The position numbers and the translations under genes were made by a program. A DNA stretch of 7,972 nt, taken from assembly GCA_947378695.1 (NCBI GenBank), contig CANCKZ010000028.1:1-7972 (forward strand), in the 5' to 3' direction. Positions 1 through 6,601 of the stretch are shown one piece after another; the first letter of the stretch is position 1; the number at the start of each line of letters is the position of its first letter. The notes under the pieces were generated by a model. That model did no database searches. It was not told where the DNA came from and saw only the letters and a program-made list of their open reading frames with translations. This DNA is from Rickettsiales bacterium. Its GTDB lineage: Bacteria; Pseudomonadota; Alphaproteobacteria; Rickettsiales; Deianiraeaceae.

Positions 1-347
1 CCATTTTTGACCTTGAAAAAGCAGTTTACGATTACGGAATTAAAGCTCGCGATGGTCAAATTACACTTGAAGACATGAAAGGCGGAACATTTACCATTTC
101 AAATGGAGGTGTCTACGGAAGTCTTCTTTCAACACCAATCATCAACCCACCGCAATCTGCAATTCTTGGCATGCACACAATTCAAAAGCGTCCTGTTGTT
201 ATTGGCGACCAAATCGTTATTCGCCCAATGATGTACCTTGCCCTTTCTTACGATCACCGCATAATCGACGGCAAAGAAGCGGTTACATTCCTAATTCGTG
301 TGAAACAAATGCTTGAAGACCCTGCTCGCCTTGTTCTTGGAATATAA
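1..347 (+). CDS. sucB: Dihydrolipoyllysine-residue succinyltransferase, E2 of 2-oxoglutarate dehydrogenase (3' end only)
   Basis: This is the C-terminal part of SucB, cut by the left window edge; the first whole codon starts at base 3. In the 2-oxoglutarate dehydrogenase complex, E2 passes the succinyl group from lipoate to CoA, giving succinyl-CoA in the cytoplasmic TCA cycle. The visible 114 residues lie in the acyltransferase catalytic domain. Family landmarks seen are [40 protein letters not shown] and the active-site motif YDHRIIDG. Its catalytic His is at bases 255-257 and its Asp at 267-269. The combination [16 protein letters not shown] is characteristic of succinyl- rather than acetyltransferases. 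The stop is TAA at 345-347, after the usual LEDPARL-type tail, so the 3' end is intact. The lipoyl and E1/E3-binding domains would lie upstream, outside the window. A small lipoprotein gene follows after 11 bp and is probably co-transcribed. Confidence 0.95.
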   Translation, partial: IFDLEKAVYDYGIKARDGQITLEDMKGGTFTISNGGVYGSLLSTPIINPPQSAILGMHTIQKRPVVIGDQIVIRPMMYLALSYDHRIIDGKEAVTFLIRVKQMLEDPARLVLGI

Positions 348-358
348 TTTATAAATAT

Positions 359-637
359 ATGAAAAAATACTGCTTAATATTCGCAATTTCACTTGCTTCT
401 GCCTGCACTTCTGGTGCACCAAAATGCGACGACGACGGCATCAAGAAATCGCTACTGACCAATGTTAAAAGCACGATTAGTAAGGATTTCAAAACCGACG
501 AAGTCTCCGTGAAAATGTCCAACATAACAAATAACGGTGCAAGCGATGGCAAACGCTCGTGCGAGGCGGATATTGTGCTGAAAATTTCCAACGCAAAATA
601 TACAACAAAATCAACTGCAACGCTTGGAACTGAATAA
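359..637 (+). CDS. Small predicted lipoprotein of unknown function
   Basis: This is a 92-residue protein I cannot assign to a named family. Residues 1-15 look like a signal peptide: MKKY, then a hydrophobic stretch to LASA, followed by Cys16. L-A-S-A-C fits a loose lipobox, so lipidation at Cys16 and membrane anchoring in the periplasm are plausible; cleavage by signal peptidase I is the alternative. The mature part is short and polar. It carries two further cysteines, Cys23 in PKCDDD and Cys68 in RSCEAD, which could form a disulfide. The C-terminal region (about 68-90) alternates hydrophobic and polar residues like beta strands. The layout recalls small periplasmic lipoproteins of other proteobacteria that have the same spaced cysteine pair, but this is inference. 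The start is 11 bp after sucB, without a Shine-Dalgarno sequence. An opposite-strand reading frame covers almost the same bases, but the signal peptide favours this one. Confidence 0.72.
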   Translation: MKKYCLIFAISLASACTSGAPKCDDDGIKKSLLTNVKSTISKDFKTDEVSVKMSNITNNGASDGKRSCEADIVLKISNAKYTTKSTATLGTE

Positions 638-704
638 CTTTTCAAAAACTTCTTGACTGTTATTTTTTTCCATTTTGAAGTTGATATGAACTATTTTGTC
701 TTAA
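638..704 (+). promoter_or_regulatory. Intergenic spacer, possible ppdK promoter region
   Basis: This 67-bp AT-rich gap is the largest in the window and the only place on the left side where a promoter for ppdK would fit. It contains a -35-like TTGACT at 653-658 (preceded by C, as in many alphaproteobacterial promoters) and a T-rich run at 661-669. No good -10 hexamer lies 16-18 bp downstream of TTGACT; GATATG at 683-688 is too far away. The upstream stop codon sits in a weak 6-bp AT-rich inverted repeat (633-638 with 659-664) followed by Ts, which is a poor terminator candidate. No ribosome-binding site precedes the ppdK ATG. Confidence 0.22.
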
Positions 705-3365
705 ATGGCTGCAAATTCAGTAGTATATTACTTCGGTGGAAAATCTTCAAGTGTTGGCAAGTATGATAAACTCGTGCTTGGTGGTAAAGGTGCAAACCTT
801 TGCGAAATGTCAGATATCGGCATTCCTGTCCCACCGGGATTCATCGTTCCAACGAGTCAGTGTCACGCGTTTTACGAAAATGGCGAAAACCTTTCGCTTG
901 AACTACAAAACGCAATTGATGCGGCGGTAAAACACATCGAGGATTCGATTGGAAATAGCATAAAATTTGGCGACGAAAGCAATCCGCTATTGGTTTCTGT
1001 AAGGTCGGGAGCACCCGTTTCCATGCCGGGCATGATGGACACAATTTTGAACCTTGGTTTGAACGATAAATCTGTTGAAGGTTTGGCGAAGAAATCGGGA
1101 AATCGCAAGTTCGCACTGGACTGCTACCGCCGATTTATCCAAATGTATTCAAATGTCGTGCTTAATGTTGACCACCACAATTTCGAAACAATTCTTGACG
1201 ATATCAAACTTGAAAATGATATTACAAACGACGCAAATTTCACAGAAACCCTGCTTGAAACAGTGATTTTGAAATACAAAAACCTTGTGGAGGCAAGAAC
1301 AAAATCGCCATTCCCGCAGGATATCAAAACGCAGCTGACTGGTGCAATTAACTCGGTTTTCCAATCGTGGATGAACAAGCGTGCAATTTATTACCGCAAA
1401 TTGAACGATATTCCGCAATCTCTTGGCACAGCGGTGACAATTCAAGCCATGGTTTTTGGAAATCTTGGGCAAACATCGGGAACGGGCGTTGCATTTACAA
1501 GAAACCCATCGACTGGTGAAAACGCACTTTATGGGGAGTATCTTTTGAACGCACAAGGTGAAGATGTTGTTGCAGGAATTAGAACGCCGTATTCTATCAA
1601 CATTGACGGCAAAAGAGAGGAAAACAAAGAATTTCCATCGCTCGAAGAAACCATGCCAAGTGTTTATGCTGATTTCGTTCGCATGTACACAATTCTTGAA
1701 AAGCATTACCGTGATATGCAAGACATCGAGTTCACAATTCAAGAAGAAAAACTTTGGATTTTGCAAACTCGTGGAGGCAAACGCACAGCACAGGCTTCTA
1801 TCAAAATTGCGGTTGATTTGGTGAATGAGGGCAAAATTTCCAAAGAGGAAGCACTTAAACGCATTGAGCCAACATCTTTGGATAAACTCCTACACAAAAC
1901 TTTAAAAGTGACAACTCAAAAGGCAATTGCAAAAGGGTTGCCAGCGTCTCCGGGTGCGGCTTCGGGAATTATCGCCCTTTCGTGTCAATATGCAATTGAG
2001 CAGGTGCGTCACGGGAAAAAAGTGATTTTGGTTCGCAATGAAACAAGCCCCGAAGACATTGAGGGAATGAACATTTCTGAGGGCATTTTGACAGCACGCG
2101 GCGGCATGACATCTCACGCTGCGGTTGTTGCACGGGGCATGGGGAAAACTTGCATTAGTGGTGCAAAAACTCTGAAAGTGAATAAATCTAGCATTACAAT
2201 TGGCACTTTGGAAATTAAAGAAGGCGAAATTATCACAATTGATGGTTCAACCGGCGAAATTTTCTTTGGCGAAATTCCAACGCAAGACCCTGAAATTTCC
2301 AGCGAATTCAAAACTGTTATGCAATGGGCGGACGGTATTCGCAAAATGAAAATTCGTGCAAATGCTGAAACTGTTATTGACGCACAAGTGGCGATAAAAT
2401 TCGGTGCAGAGGGGATTGGTCTTTGCAGAACAGAACATATGTTCTTTGGAAAAGACAGAATTTTCCAGTTCCGCAAGGTGATTTTAGAAAAAGACGAGGC
2501 GAAAAAAACACAAGCAATTCAAGCCCTTTTGCCATTCCAAAAGCAAGATTTCATCGATCTTTTCAAGGTTATGGACGGTCTTCCTATCAACATTCGTCTT
2601 CTTGACCCCCCACTTCACGAATTTTTGCCAACAAAAAATGAGGAAATCGCCGAACTTGCAAGCGATCTTGGCATGAACATTGAGACTGTCAACCAGCGAA
2701 TTCACTCACTTCACGAGGCAAATCCGATGCTTGGTCACAGGGGGTGCCGTCTTGGAATTACCTTTCCGGAGCTTTACAAAATGCAGATTGTCGCAATTTT
2801 TGAAGCAGCACGCATTTCAATTCAAAACGGCGTAAAACCTGTTATCGAAATAATGTTGCCGTTGATTATCCACGAAAAAGAAATTGTTGAGCTTTACAAA
2901 ATTATCGAACAAGTTGCACAAAATTATTCAGAAGTTGAATATGAAGTTGGAACGATGATCGAAATTCCACGAGCAGCACTTTGCGCGGATTCCATCGCTC
3001 AGCACGCAAATTATTTCAGCTTCGGCACAAACGATTTAACCCAAACCACGCTTGGAATTTCAAGGGACGATTCCTCTTCGTTCATAACATCGTATGAGGA
3101 AAAAGGGATTATTACAACGGACCCTTTCGTTAGCATTGATGTTGACGGCGTTGGTGCATTGGTGAAAATTGCGATGGAGAATGGTCGCAAAGTGAAGCCA
3201 AACCTTAAATGTGGAGTTTGCGGCGAACACGGCGGAGATCCAAAATCCATCGAATATTTCGCAACAACAGGCATGAATTATGTTTCTTGCTCGCCATATA
3301 GAATTCCAATTGCAAGGCTTGCGAGTGCTATTGCGGAACTAAAAATTATGGAATTAAAAAAATAA
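705..3365 (+). CDS. ppdK: Pyruvate, phosphate dikinase
   Basis: This enzyme interconverts PEP, AMP and PPi with pyruvate, ATP and Pi, and can run glycolytically or gluconeogenically in the cytoplasm. The 886 residues match the full family length. The N-terminal ATP-grasp domain shows GGKGANL (26-32), VRSGAPVSMPGMMDT with Arg100, and DIEFT..LQTR with Glu342, Gln354 and Arg356. The swivelling phosphohistidine domain has GGMTSHAAVVARGMG with catalytic His471; Thr469 sits at the site that the PPDK regulatory protein phosphorylates in other organisms. The C-terminal PEP/pyruvate barrel has Arg575 (CRTEHMFF), Arg631 (RLLDPP), Glu753 (GTMIEIPRA), Asn776 (FGTNDLTQ) and the acid/base Cys839 (CGVCGEHGGDP). 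All key residues are present, so it should be active. The chosen start gives the normal N-terminus before the GGKG loop. No regulatory protein gene is in the window. An SDR-like gene follows after 2 bp. Confidence 0.98.
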   Translation: MAANSVVYYFGGKSSSVGKYDKLVLGGKGANLCEMSDIGIPVPPGFIVPTSQCHAFYENGENLSLELQNAIDAAVKHIEDSIGNSIKFGDESNPLLVSVRSGAPVSMPGMMDTILNLGLNDKSVEGLAKKSGNRKFALDCYRRFIQMYSNVVLNVDHHNFETILDDIKLENDITNDANFTETLLETVILKYKNLVEARTKSPFPQDIKTQLTGAINSVFQSWMNKRAIYYRKLNDIPQSLGTAVTIQAMVFGNLGQTSGTGVAFTRNPSTGENALYGEYLLNAQGEDVVAGIRTPYSINIDGKREENKEFPSLEETMPSVYADFVRMYTILEKHYRDMQDIEFTIQEEKLWILQTRGGKRTAQASIKIAVDLVNEGKISKEEALKRIEPTSLDKLLHKTLKVTTQKAIAKGLPASPGAASGIIALSCQYAIEQVRHGKKVILVRNETSPEDIEGMNISEGILTARGGMTSHAAVVARGMGKTCISGAKTLKVNKSSITIGTLEIKEGEIITIDGSTGEIFFGEIPTQDPEISSEFKTVMQWADGIRKMKIRANAETVIDAQVAIKFGAEGIGLCRTEHMFFGKDRIFQFRKVILEKDEAKKTQAIQALLPFQKQDFIDLFKVMDGLPINIRLLDPPLHEFLPTKNEEIAELASDLGMNIETVNQRIHSLHEANPMLGHRGCRLGITFPELYKMQIVAIFEAARISIQNGVKPVIEIMLPLIIHEKEIVELYKIIEQVAQNYSEVEYEVGTMIEIPRAALCADSIAQHANYFSFGTNDLTQTTLGISRDDSSSFITSYEEKGIITTDPFVSIDVDGVGALVKIAMENGRKVKPNLKCGVCGEHGGDPKSIEYFATTGMNYVSCSPYRIPIARLASAIAELKIMELKK

Positions 3366-3367
3366 GC

Positions 3368-4258
3368 ATGAAAAATATCCTGATTTTTGCCAACGAGTCG
3401 CAGTTTTCAAAGGAGTTAATCCAATTTTTCATTGCAAAACGGTTCAATGTCCACATTTTTGCAATCAAACCATTCAAGGATAAATCGATATTTGTCAACG
3501 CATTGCCACTGCAATTGACGATATCTGTTATGAATGTTGCGAATCATTACAACTGGAAACACGAAATGCCAAAGCACGATATTGTGATCAACACGCTGAA
3601 ATTTGGCGATTTTCACTCCCATGCACAGCATTCCGTCTTTGCGAATTTCACCCATCATTTCGCAGAAACAACCATGGATCTTGGCAAAAAAGTGGTGTAT
3701 CTTTCCAATGTTTTGAACGAATACGAACACAATTCCACAATTTTAGAGGTTGAAAAATCGATGCTTTTGCTCAACAAGCATATATTCTACGCAAAATATG
3801 CGTTTTTAATTGACGCAAACAGTCGCCTTTTGCTTTCAATGATGAACGCCGATGCGATTTTTTCCTCCAAAAGAATCTTGAAATCCTCAATTGCAGTCAC
3901 AAATTCCGTTGATATCCAAGCGTTCATTATGAATGTCATAAACGGCGAAATGCAACAGCACGAGGTCTATCTTTCCGGCGAATCGTTCACAATTCGTGAT
4001 ATTATCGCCGTGATTGAAAAATATATAGGCAAAAAATCTGTCGTGATAATTCCGCACTTCATTTTGCGAATTGCCTCCAAGGTTTTAAGCGTTTTGCCCC
4101 AAACTTTCTACGGTCGCTACCTAAATTACACCTATATAATCAAAAGGTTGGAAAGGGAGTGGAAATATCCAAAACACAATACGCACACAAAATATACCCT
4201 GTTTTCAAGCATAATTGAAAGGCAGTCGTGCAATATTATTAACCCAAAAATTGATTAA
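3368..4258 (+). CDS. NDUFA9-like atypical SDR (NAD(P)-binding-fold) protein with degenerate cofactor loop
   Basis: This 296-residue protein has the outline of the NDUFA9 / NAD-dependent epimerase-type atypical SDR family, whose members help assemble or stabilise complex I or bind NAD(P). A beta-alpha-beta start (KNILIFANE...FNVHIFAIK, residues 2-34) is followed by DIVINT (71-76), a KVVYLSN strand (108-114), an SVDIQAF segment (180-186), and VYLSGESFTIRDIIAVIEKYIGK (200-222) leading into IIPHFILRIASKVLSVLP. That order matches the NDUFA9-like pattern. However, the GGxGFxG dinucleotide loop is replaced by ANESQFS (8-14), so all three glycines are missing, and no YxxxK motif is visible. It may therefore not bind NAD(P) in the usual way. 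The start lies 2 bp after the ppdK stop, without a Shine-Dalgarno sequence, so translation is probably coupled to ppdK. The family call rests on remembered patterns and is moderate. Confidence 0.62.
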   Translation: MKNILIFANESQFSKELIQFFIAKRFNVHIFAIKPFKDKSIFVNALPLQLTISVMNVANHYNWKHEMPKHDIVINTLKFGDFHSHAQHSVFANFTHHFAETTMDLGKKVVYLSNVLNEYEHNSTILEVEKSMLLLNKHIFYAKYAFLIDANSRLLLSMMNADAIFSSKRILKSSIAVTNSVDIQAFIMNVINGEMQQHEVYLSGESFTIRDIIAVIEKYIGKKSVVIIPHFILRIASKVLSVLPQTFYGRYLNYTYIIKRLEREWKYPKHNTHTKYTLFSSIIERQSCNIINPKID

Positions 4259-4271
4259 TCACATGTTGTAA

Positions 4272-4919
4272 TTACAGGTTATAGTTGATGTAAATATCAA
4301 AAATTGCGTTCATTCCTTTGGCAAAATCTTTTTTGTCTTTGTAAAAAACCTTTGCCGTAACTGCGTTTTTTTGCTCTGGCGAAAGAAGGTTGTGCTTTGA
4401 ATCTGCGTCATTTCGTGGGTGATTTGCGAAAAACATTTCCGTTTCAAATTCAAAATCACGATGGCTAATCGTTACATGCAAATGCGGAGCACGATTTCCG
4501 TAATATCCGGGCATTATGGTCAAAAATGAGTATTCGCCAAGGTTATTCGTGATTGCCGTGCCAGCAGAAAGGAAGTATGGGTCATAGACAAGACTGTCTT
4601 TATCTAGCAGGAAATTATACGAGCCAAAGTGGTTTGCCTGCACAATTTTCACACGAACATTTGATATTGGCTTGCCTGTGACATCAAAAACCCTGCCCTC
4701 CACACTTAGTGGAATCCCTTTTGCGAAAAAGGCACTGCCAGATTCACGACGCAAATTGTTCGTGGGGTTATCGGGTGTTTTATCCAACGCACCGTAGAGT
4801 TTCTCCGTTTGAAAACTTGGCGTAATTTTGTGAATCATCAGCAGGGTTTCCTCGGGAGTTTCGCCCGCAAACGATGAAAATTGCAAAATTACGAGAAAAA
4901 ATCCAAATATTTTAAACAT
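4272..4919 (-). CDS. Predicted exported intradiol ring-cleavage dioxygenase
   Basis: This 215-residue protein has the intradiol (catechol / protocatechuate 3,4-) dioxygenase fold; the known members are Fe(III) enzymes that open catecholic rings between the hydroxyls. The beta-sandwich core runs from about 72 (SVEGRVFDVTGKPISNVRVKI) to 160. By alignment to protocatechuate 3,4-dioxygenase beta subunit, the iron ligands are Tyr101 (FGSYNF), Tyr140 (PGYY), His146 and His148 (APHLH), with Arg143 at the conserved active-site arginine. TNNLGEYSFLTIMPGYY is the classic family signature. Residues 1-18 form a signal peptide with likely cleavage at SFA/GE, so it should act in the periplasm or outside the cell, unlike cytoplasmic PcaGH. 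No partner subunit or beta-ketoadipate pathway gene is nearby, so the substrate is unknown. It is the last gene of the tolB operon, starting 3 bp after the upstream stop. Confidence 0.85.
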   Translation of the reverse strand: MFKIFGFFLVILQFSSFAGETPEETLLMIHKITPSFQTEKLYGALDKTPDNPTNNLRRESGSAFFAKGIPLSVEGRVFDVTGKPISNVRVKIVQANHFGSYNFLLDKDSLVYDPYFLSAGTAITNNLGEYSFLTIMPGYYGNRAPHLHVTISHRDFEFETEMFFANHPRNDADSKHNLLSPEQKNAVTAKVFYKDKKDFAKGMNAIFDIYINYNL

Positions 4920-4922
4920 TTT

Positions 4923-5828
4923 TTAAAAAACCGGCATAAAATTAAAGTATTCAACTGAATTTAGGAAGTCTTTTTTTTCCGTAAATGAAAGTTTTTTTTG
5001 GGTTATCGGGTGTTGAAATTCAAGGTGATATGCGTGCAAAATTTGGGACGAAAATTCCGCAAGTTCCTTGGATTTTGACTGCAAACCGTGGCGTGGATTA
5101 TAGACATCGTCGCCAACAATTGGAATGCCAATGTGTGAAAGATGAACACGAATTTGGTGAGTTCTACCCGTTTCAAGCTTGCATTCCATCATTGAAAAAC
5201 CGCTTCTGGAATCAAGCAAACGGTAGTGAGTAACCGCTTCTTTTCCGCCAAATTGAACCGCTTTGCGTTTTGTGCGATCGTGGTGGTCAATATCGATATT
5301 CACTTTAATCATGCCAGCTTGCAGGCGTGGAGTGCCGTTACAAATTGCCAAATATTTGCGAGTGAAATCGTGTTGTTGAATCATTTTCGTCAGAACTTCA
5401 AAGGCTTCCTGTGTTTTTGCGACAACCATCAACCCCGTGGTGTTTTTGTCCAAACGGTGGACTATCCCCGGGCGAAAAGACGAGCCAACGGCAAGAAATT
5501 CACTGCCAAACCTTGCAACAAGAACATTTACAAGCGTGTGAAAATTTTCGGAGGCACCCTCGTGAACCATCAAGCCTTTTTGCTTGTTTATCACTAAAAT
5601 ATGAGAATCTTCAAACACAACATTTAATTCAACGCCAAAATTTGGCTTAATTTCATTTGAAATTTGCACAATTTCCTGAGTGCAAGCAATTTCGTCAGTT
5701 TCAACCGTTTCAAATTTTGGAACTTTTTGCACAACGCCATTAACGGTAACTTTGCCGTTTAAAATCAGTTTTTTTGCCTTTTCTCGTGAAGTTTCAAGTT
5801 TTTGCGAGGCGTATATATCAAGTCTCAT
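4923..5828 (-). CDS. rluD: 23S rRNA pseudouridine synthase, RluD/RluA family
   Basis: RluD isomerises uridines in helix 69 of 23S rRNA to pseudouridine during 50S assembly in the cytoplasm. The 301 residues show an N-terminal S4 RNA-binding domain (about 2-50: RLDIYASQKLETSREKAKKL, then ILNGKVTVNG) and an RluA-type catalytic domain. The domain has VFEDSHILVINKQKGLMVH (71-89), the catalytic motif RPGIVHRLDKNTTGLMVVAK with Asp127, FTRKYLAIC (155-163), and GRTHQIRVHLSHIGIPIVGD (221-240). These closely match RluD; the paralogue RluC shares the architecture, so the exact target uridines are inferred. The protein is slightly shorter than E. coli RluD, mainly at the C-terminus, but ends naturally. 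The ATG overlaps the stop of the upstream membrane protein in an ATGA, showing tight translational coupling. The dioxygenase gene follows after 3 bp. Confidence 0.93.
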   Translation of the reverse strand: MRLDIYASQKLETSREKAKKLILNGKVTVNGVVQKVPKFETVETDEIACTQEIVQISNEIKPNFGVELNVVFEDSHILVINKQKGLMVHEGASENFHTLVNVLVARFGSEFLAVGSSFRPGIVHRLDKNTTGLMVVAKTQEAFEVLTKMIQQHDFTRKYLAICNGTPRLQAGMIKVNIDIDHHDRTKRKAVQFGGKEAVTHYRLLDSRSGFSMMECKLETGRTHQIRVHLSHIGIPIVGDDVYNPRHGLQSKSKELAEFSSQILHAYHLEFQHPITQKKLSFTEKKDFLNSVEYFNFMPVF

Positions 5829-6595
5829 TTAAGTGTTAATAAAGGAAAGGAGATGTCTGATATAACTATTATAATTGAAGAAGCAAGAAGAAATGTCATA
5901 AAATGTTTTACGGCAATATCTTTTTTGAATAGTTGACTCAAAAACAGAGCAACAAGCGTTCCACCAAAAAGACAAACCGCAACAATTGGCGAATGTAAAA
6001 GCCCCATAAGTGCAATGCCCACAATGTATCCTTCCGGCTGTTTATTTTTCAAAACCTTGCAGAAAACTCCCGCAGAAAGAAACCCAACAATTGCTTTTGA
6101 TATAAACAAAAACAGAATATCAGATTCATACTTAAAGCTGAACATTACATAAGCAACGGTTGTGACGAATAAAATCCACAGTGCTTTTTCGGGAATTCTG
6201 CCGTGTTTTGCGTTGATGGTTAGGCTTAAAATTAACGAAATTATTGTGAAAACCATAAAGCAAGATTTATCACTTAAACCGTGGATAATGAACGCTGTCA
6301 TTATTGTGATTGCGGCGAAAAGTTCCATAAAAAAGTATTCTTTTGGAATTTCAGAACCACAAACTTTGCAAGATTTTCCACGGAAAAGATGGTGATATAG
6401 GGGACCGTAGTCTGGGTATTTCAGTTTTATTCCGCATGTGCTGCACATTGGTGGGTGGGTTTTTCCGTTCAGGGGTATGCCTCGTGGAATGCGGAAATAG
6501 AACGATGTGAGGAAATTTCCAAACCACAAGCTTGAAAAGAACATGAAAATGTATGTGATAATTTTCGTAACCAGCAGAATATCGGCGTTTGTCAT
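5825..6595 (-). CDS. Prepilin-peptidase-like (A24 family) membrane protein lacking both catalytic aspartates
   Basis: This 256-residue polytopic membrane protein has about seven hydrophobic segments (near 6-29, 90-107, 112-127, 137-152, 159-178, 189-222 and 232-254). Its N-terminal part is clearly that of bifunctional prepilin peptidases: GNFLTSFYFRIPRG (26-39), then two CxxC pairs, Cys51/Cys54 and Cys76/Cys79, in the PMCSTCG...GPLYHHLFRGKSCKVCG arrangement that binds zinc in the loop, followed by ELFAA. The peptidase half is altered. The first aspartate (IDxxxxxIPD) is Asn128 in TINAKHGRIPE, and the GxGDVKL aspartate aligns with Tyr190 in PEGYIVG. Known members cleave and N-methylate type IV prepilins and type II pseudopilins; this one is probably not a protease. 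No pilin or secretion gene is in the window. It starts 6 bp after tolB and overlaps rluD by 4 bp. Confidence 0.78.
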   Translation of the reverse strand: MTNADILLVTKIITYIFMFFSSLWFGNFLTSFYFRIPRGIPLNGKTHPPMCSTCGIKLKYPDYGPLYHHLFRGKSCKVCGSEIPKEYFFMELFAAITIMTAFIIHGLSDKSCFMVFTIISLILSLTINAKHGRIPEKALWILFVTTVAYVMFSFKYESDILFLFISKAIVGFLSAGVFCKVLKNKQPEGYIVGIALMGLLHSPIVAVCLFGGTLVALFLSQLFKKDIAVKHFMTFLLASSIIIVISDISFPLLTLK

Positions 6596-6601
6596 TTTGT
6601 T

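Noticed and set aside
343..348. Perfect TATAAT at the sucB stop codon as a promoter for the lipoprotein gene
   Set aside because: No -35-like hexamer lies 16-18 bp upstream, and AT-rich sequence makes chance matches common; co-transcription with sucB is simpler.
349..645. Minus-strand reading frame opposite the small lipoprotein gene
   Set aside because: It mirrors the + frame almost exactly; the + frame has a signal peptide with a lipobox and lies in the direction of its neighbours, while the minus frame shows no recognisable motif.
633..669. Intrinsic terminator after the lipoprotein gene (AATAAC / GTTATT followed by Ts)
   Set aside because: The stem is only 6 bp, almost all AT, with a 20-base loop, so it is unlikely to be stable.
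652..677. Heat-shock (sigma-32) type promoter, CTTGAC plus CCATTTT, before ppdK
   Set aside because: The second element is 3 bp too close to the first and lacks the run of C residues.
1149..1766. Long (205-aa) open frame on the minus strand inside ppdK
   Set aside because: It lies wholly within the convincing PPDK catalytic sequence, is Cys/Asn/Phe-rich without domain signs, and is best explained as a shadow of ppdK codon use.
4985..5650. Plus-strand reading frames opposite rluD
   Set aside because: They overlap the S4 and catalytic regions of a clear pseudouridine synthase on the other strand and show no protein motifs of their own.
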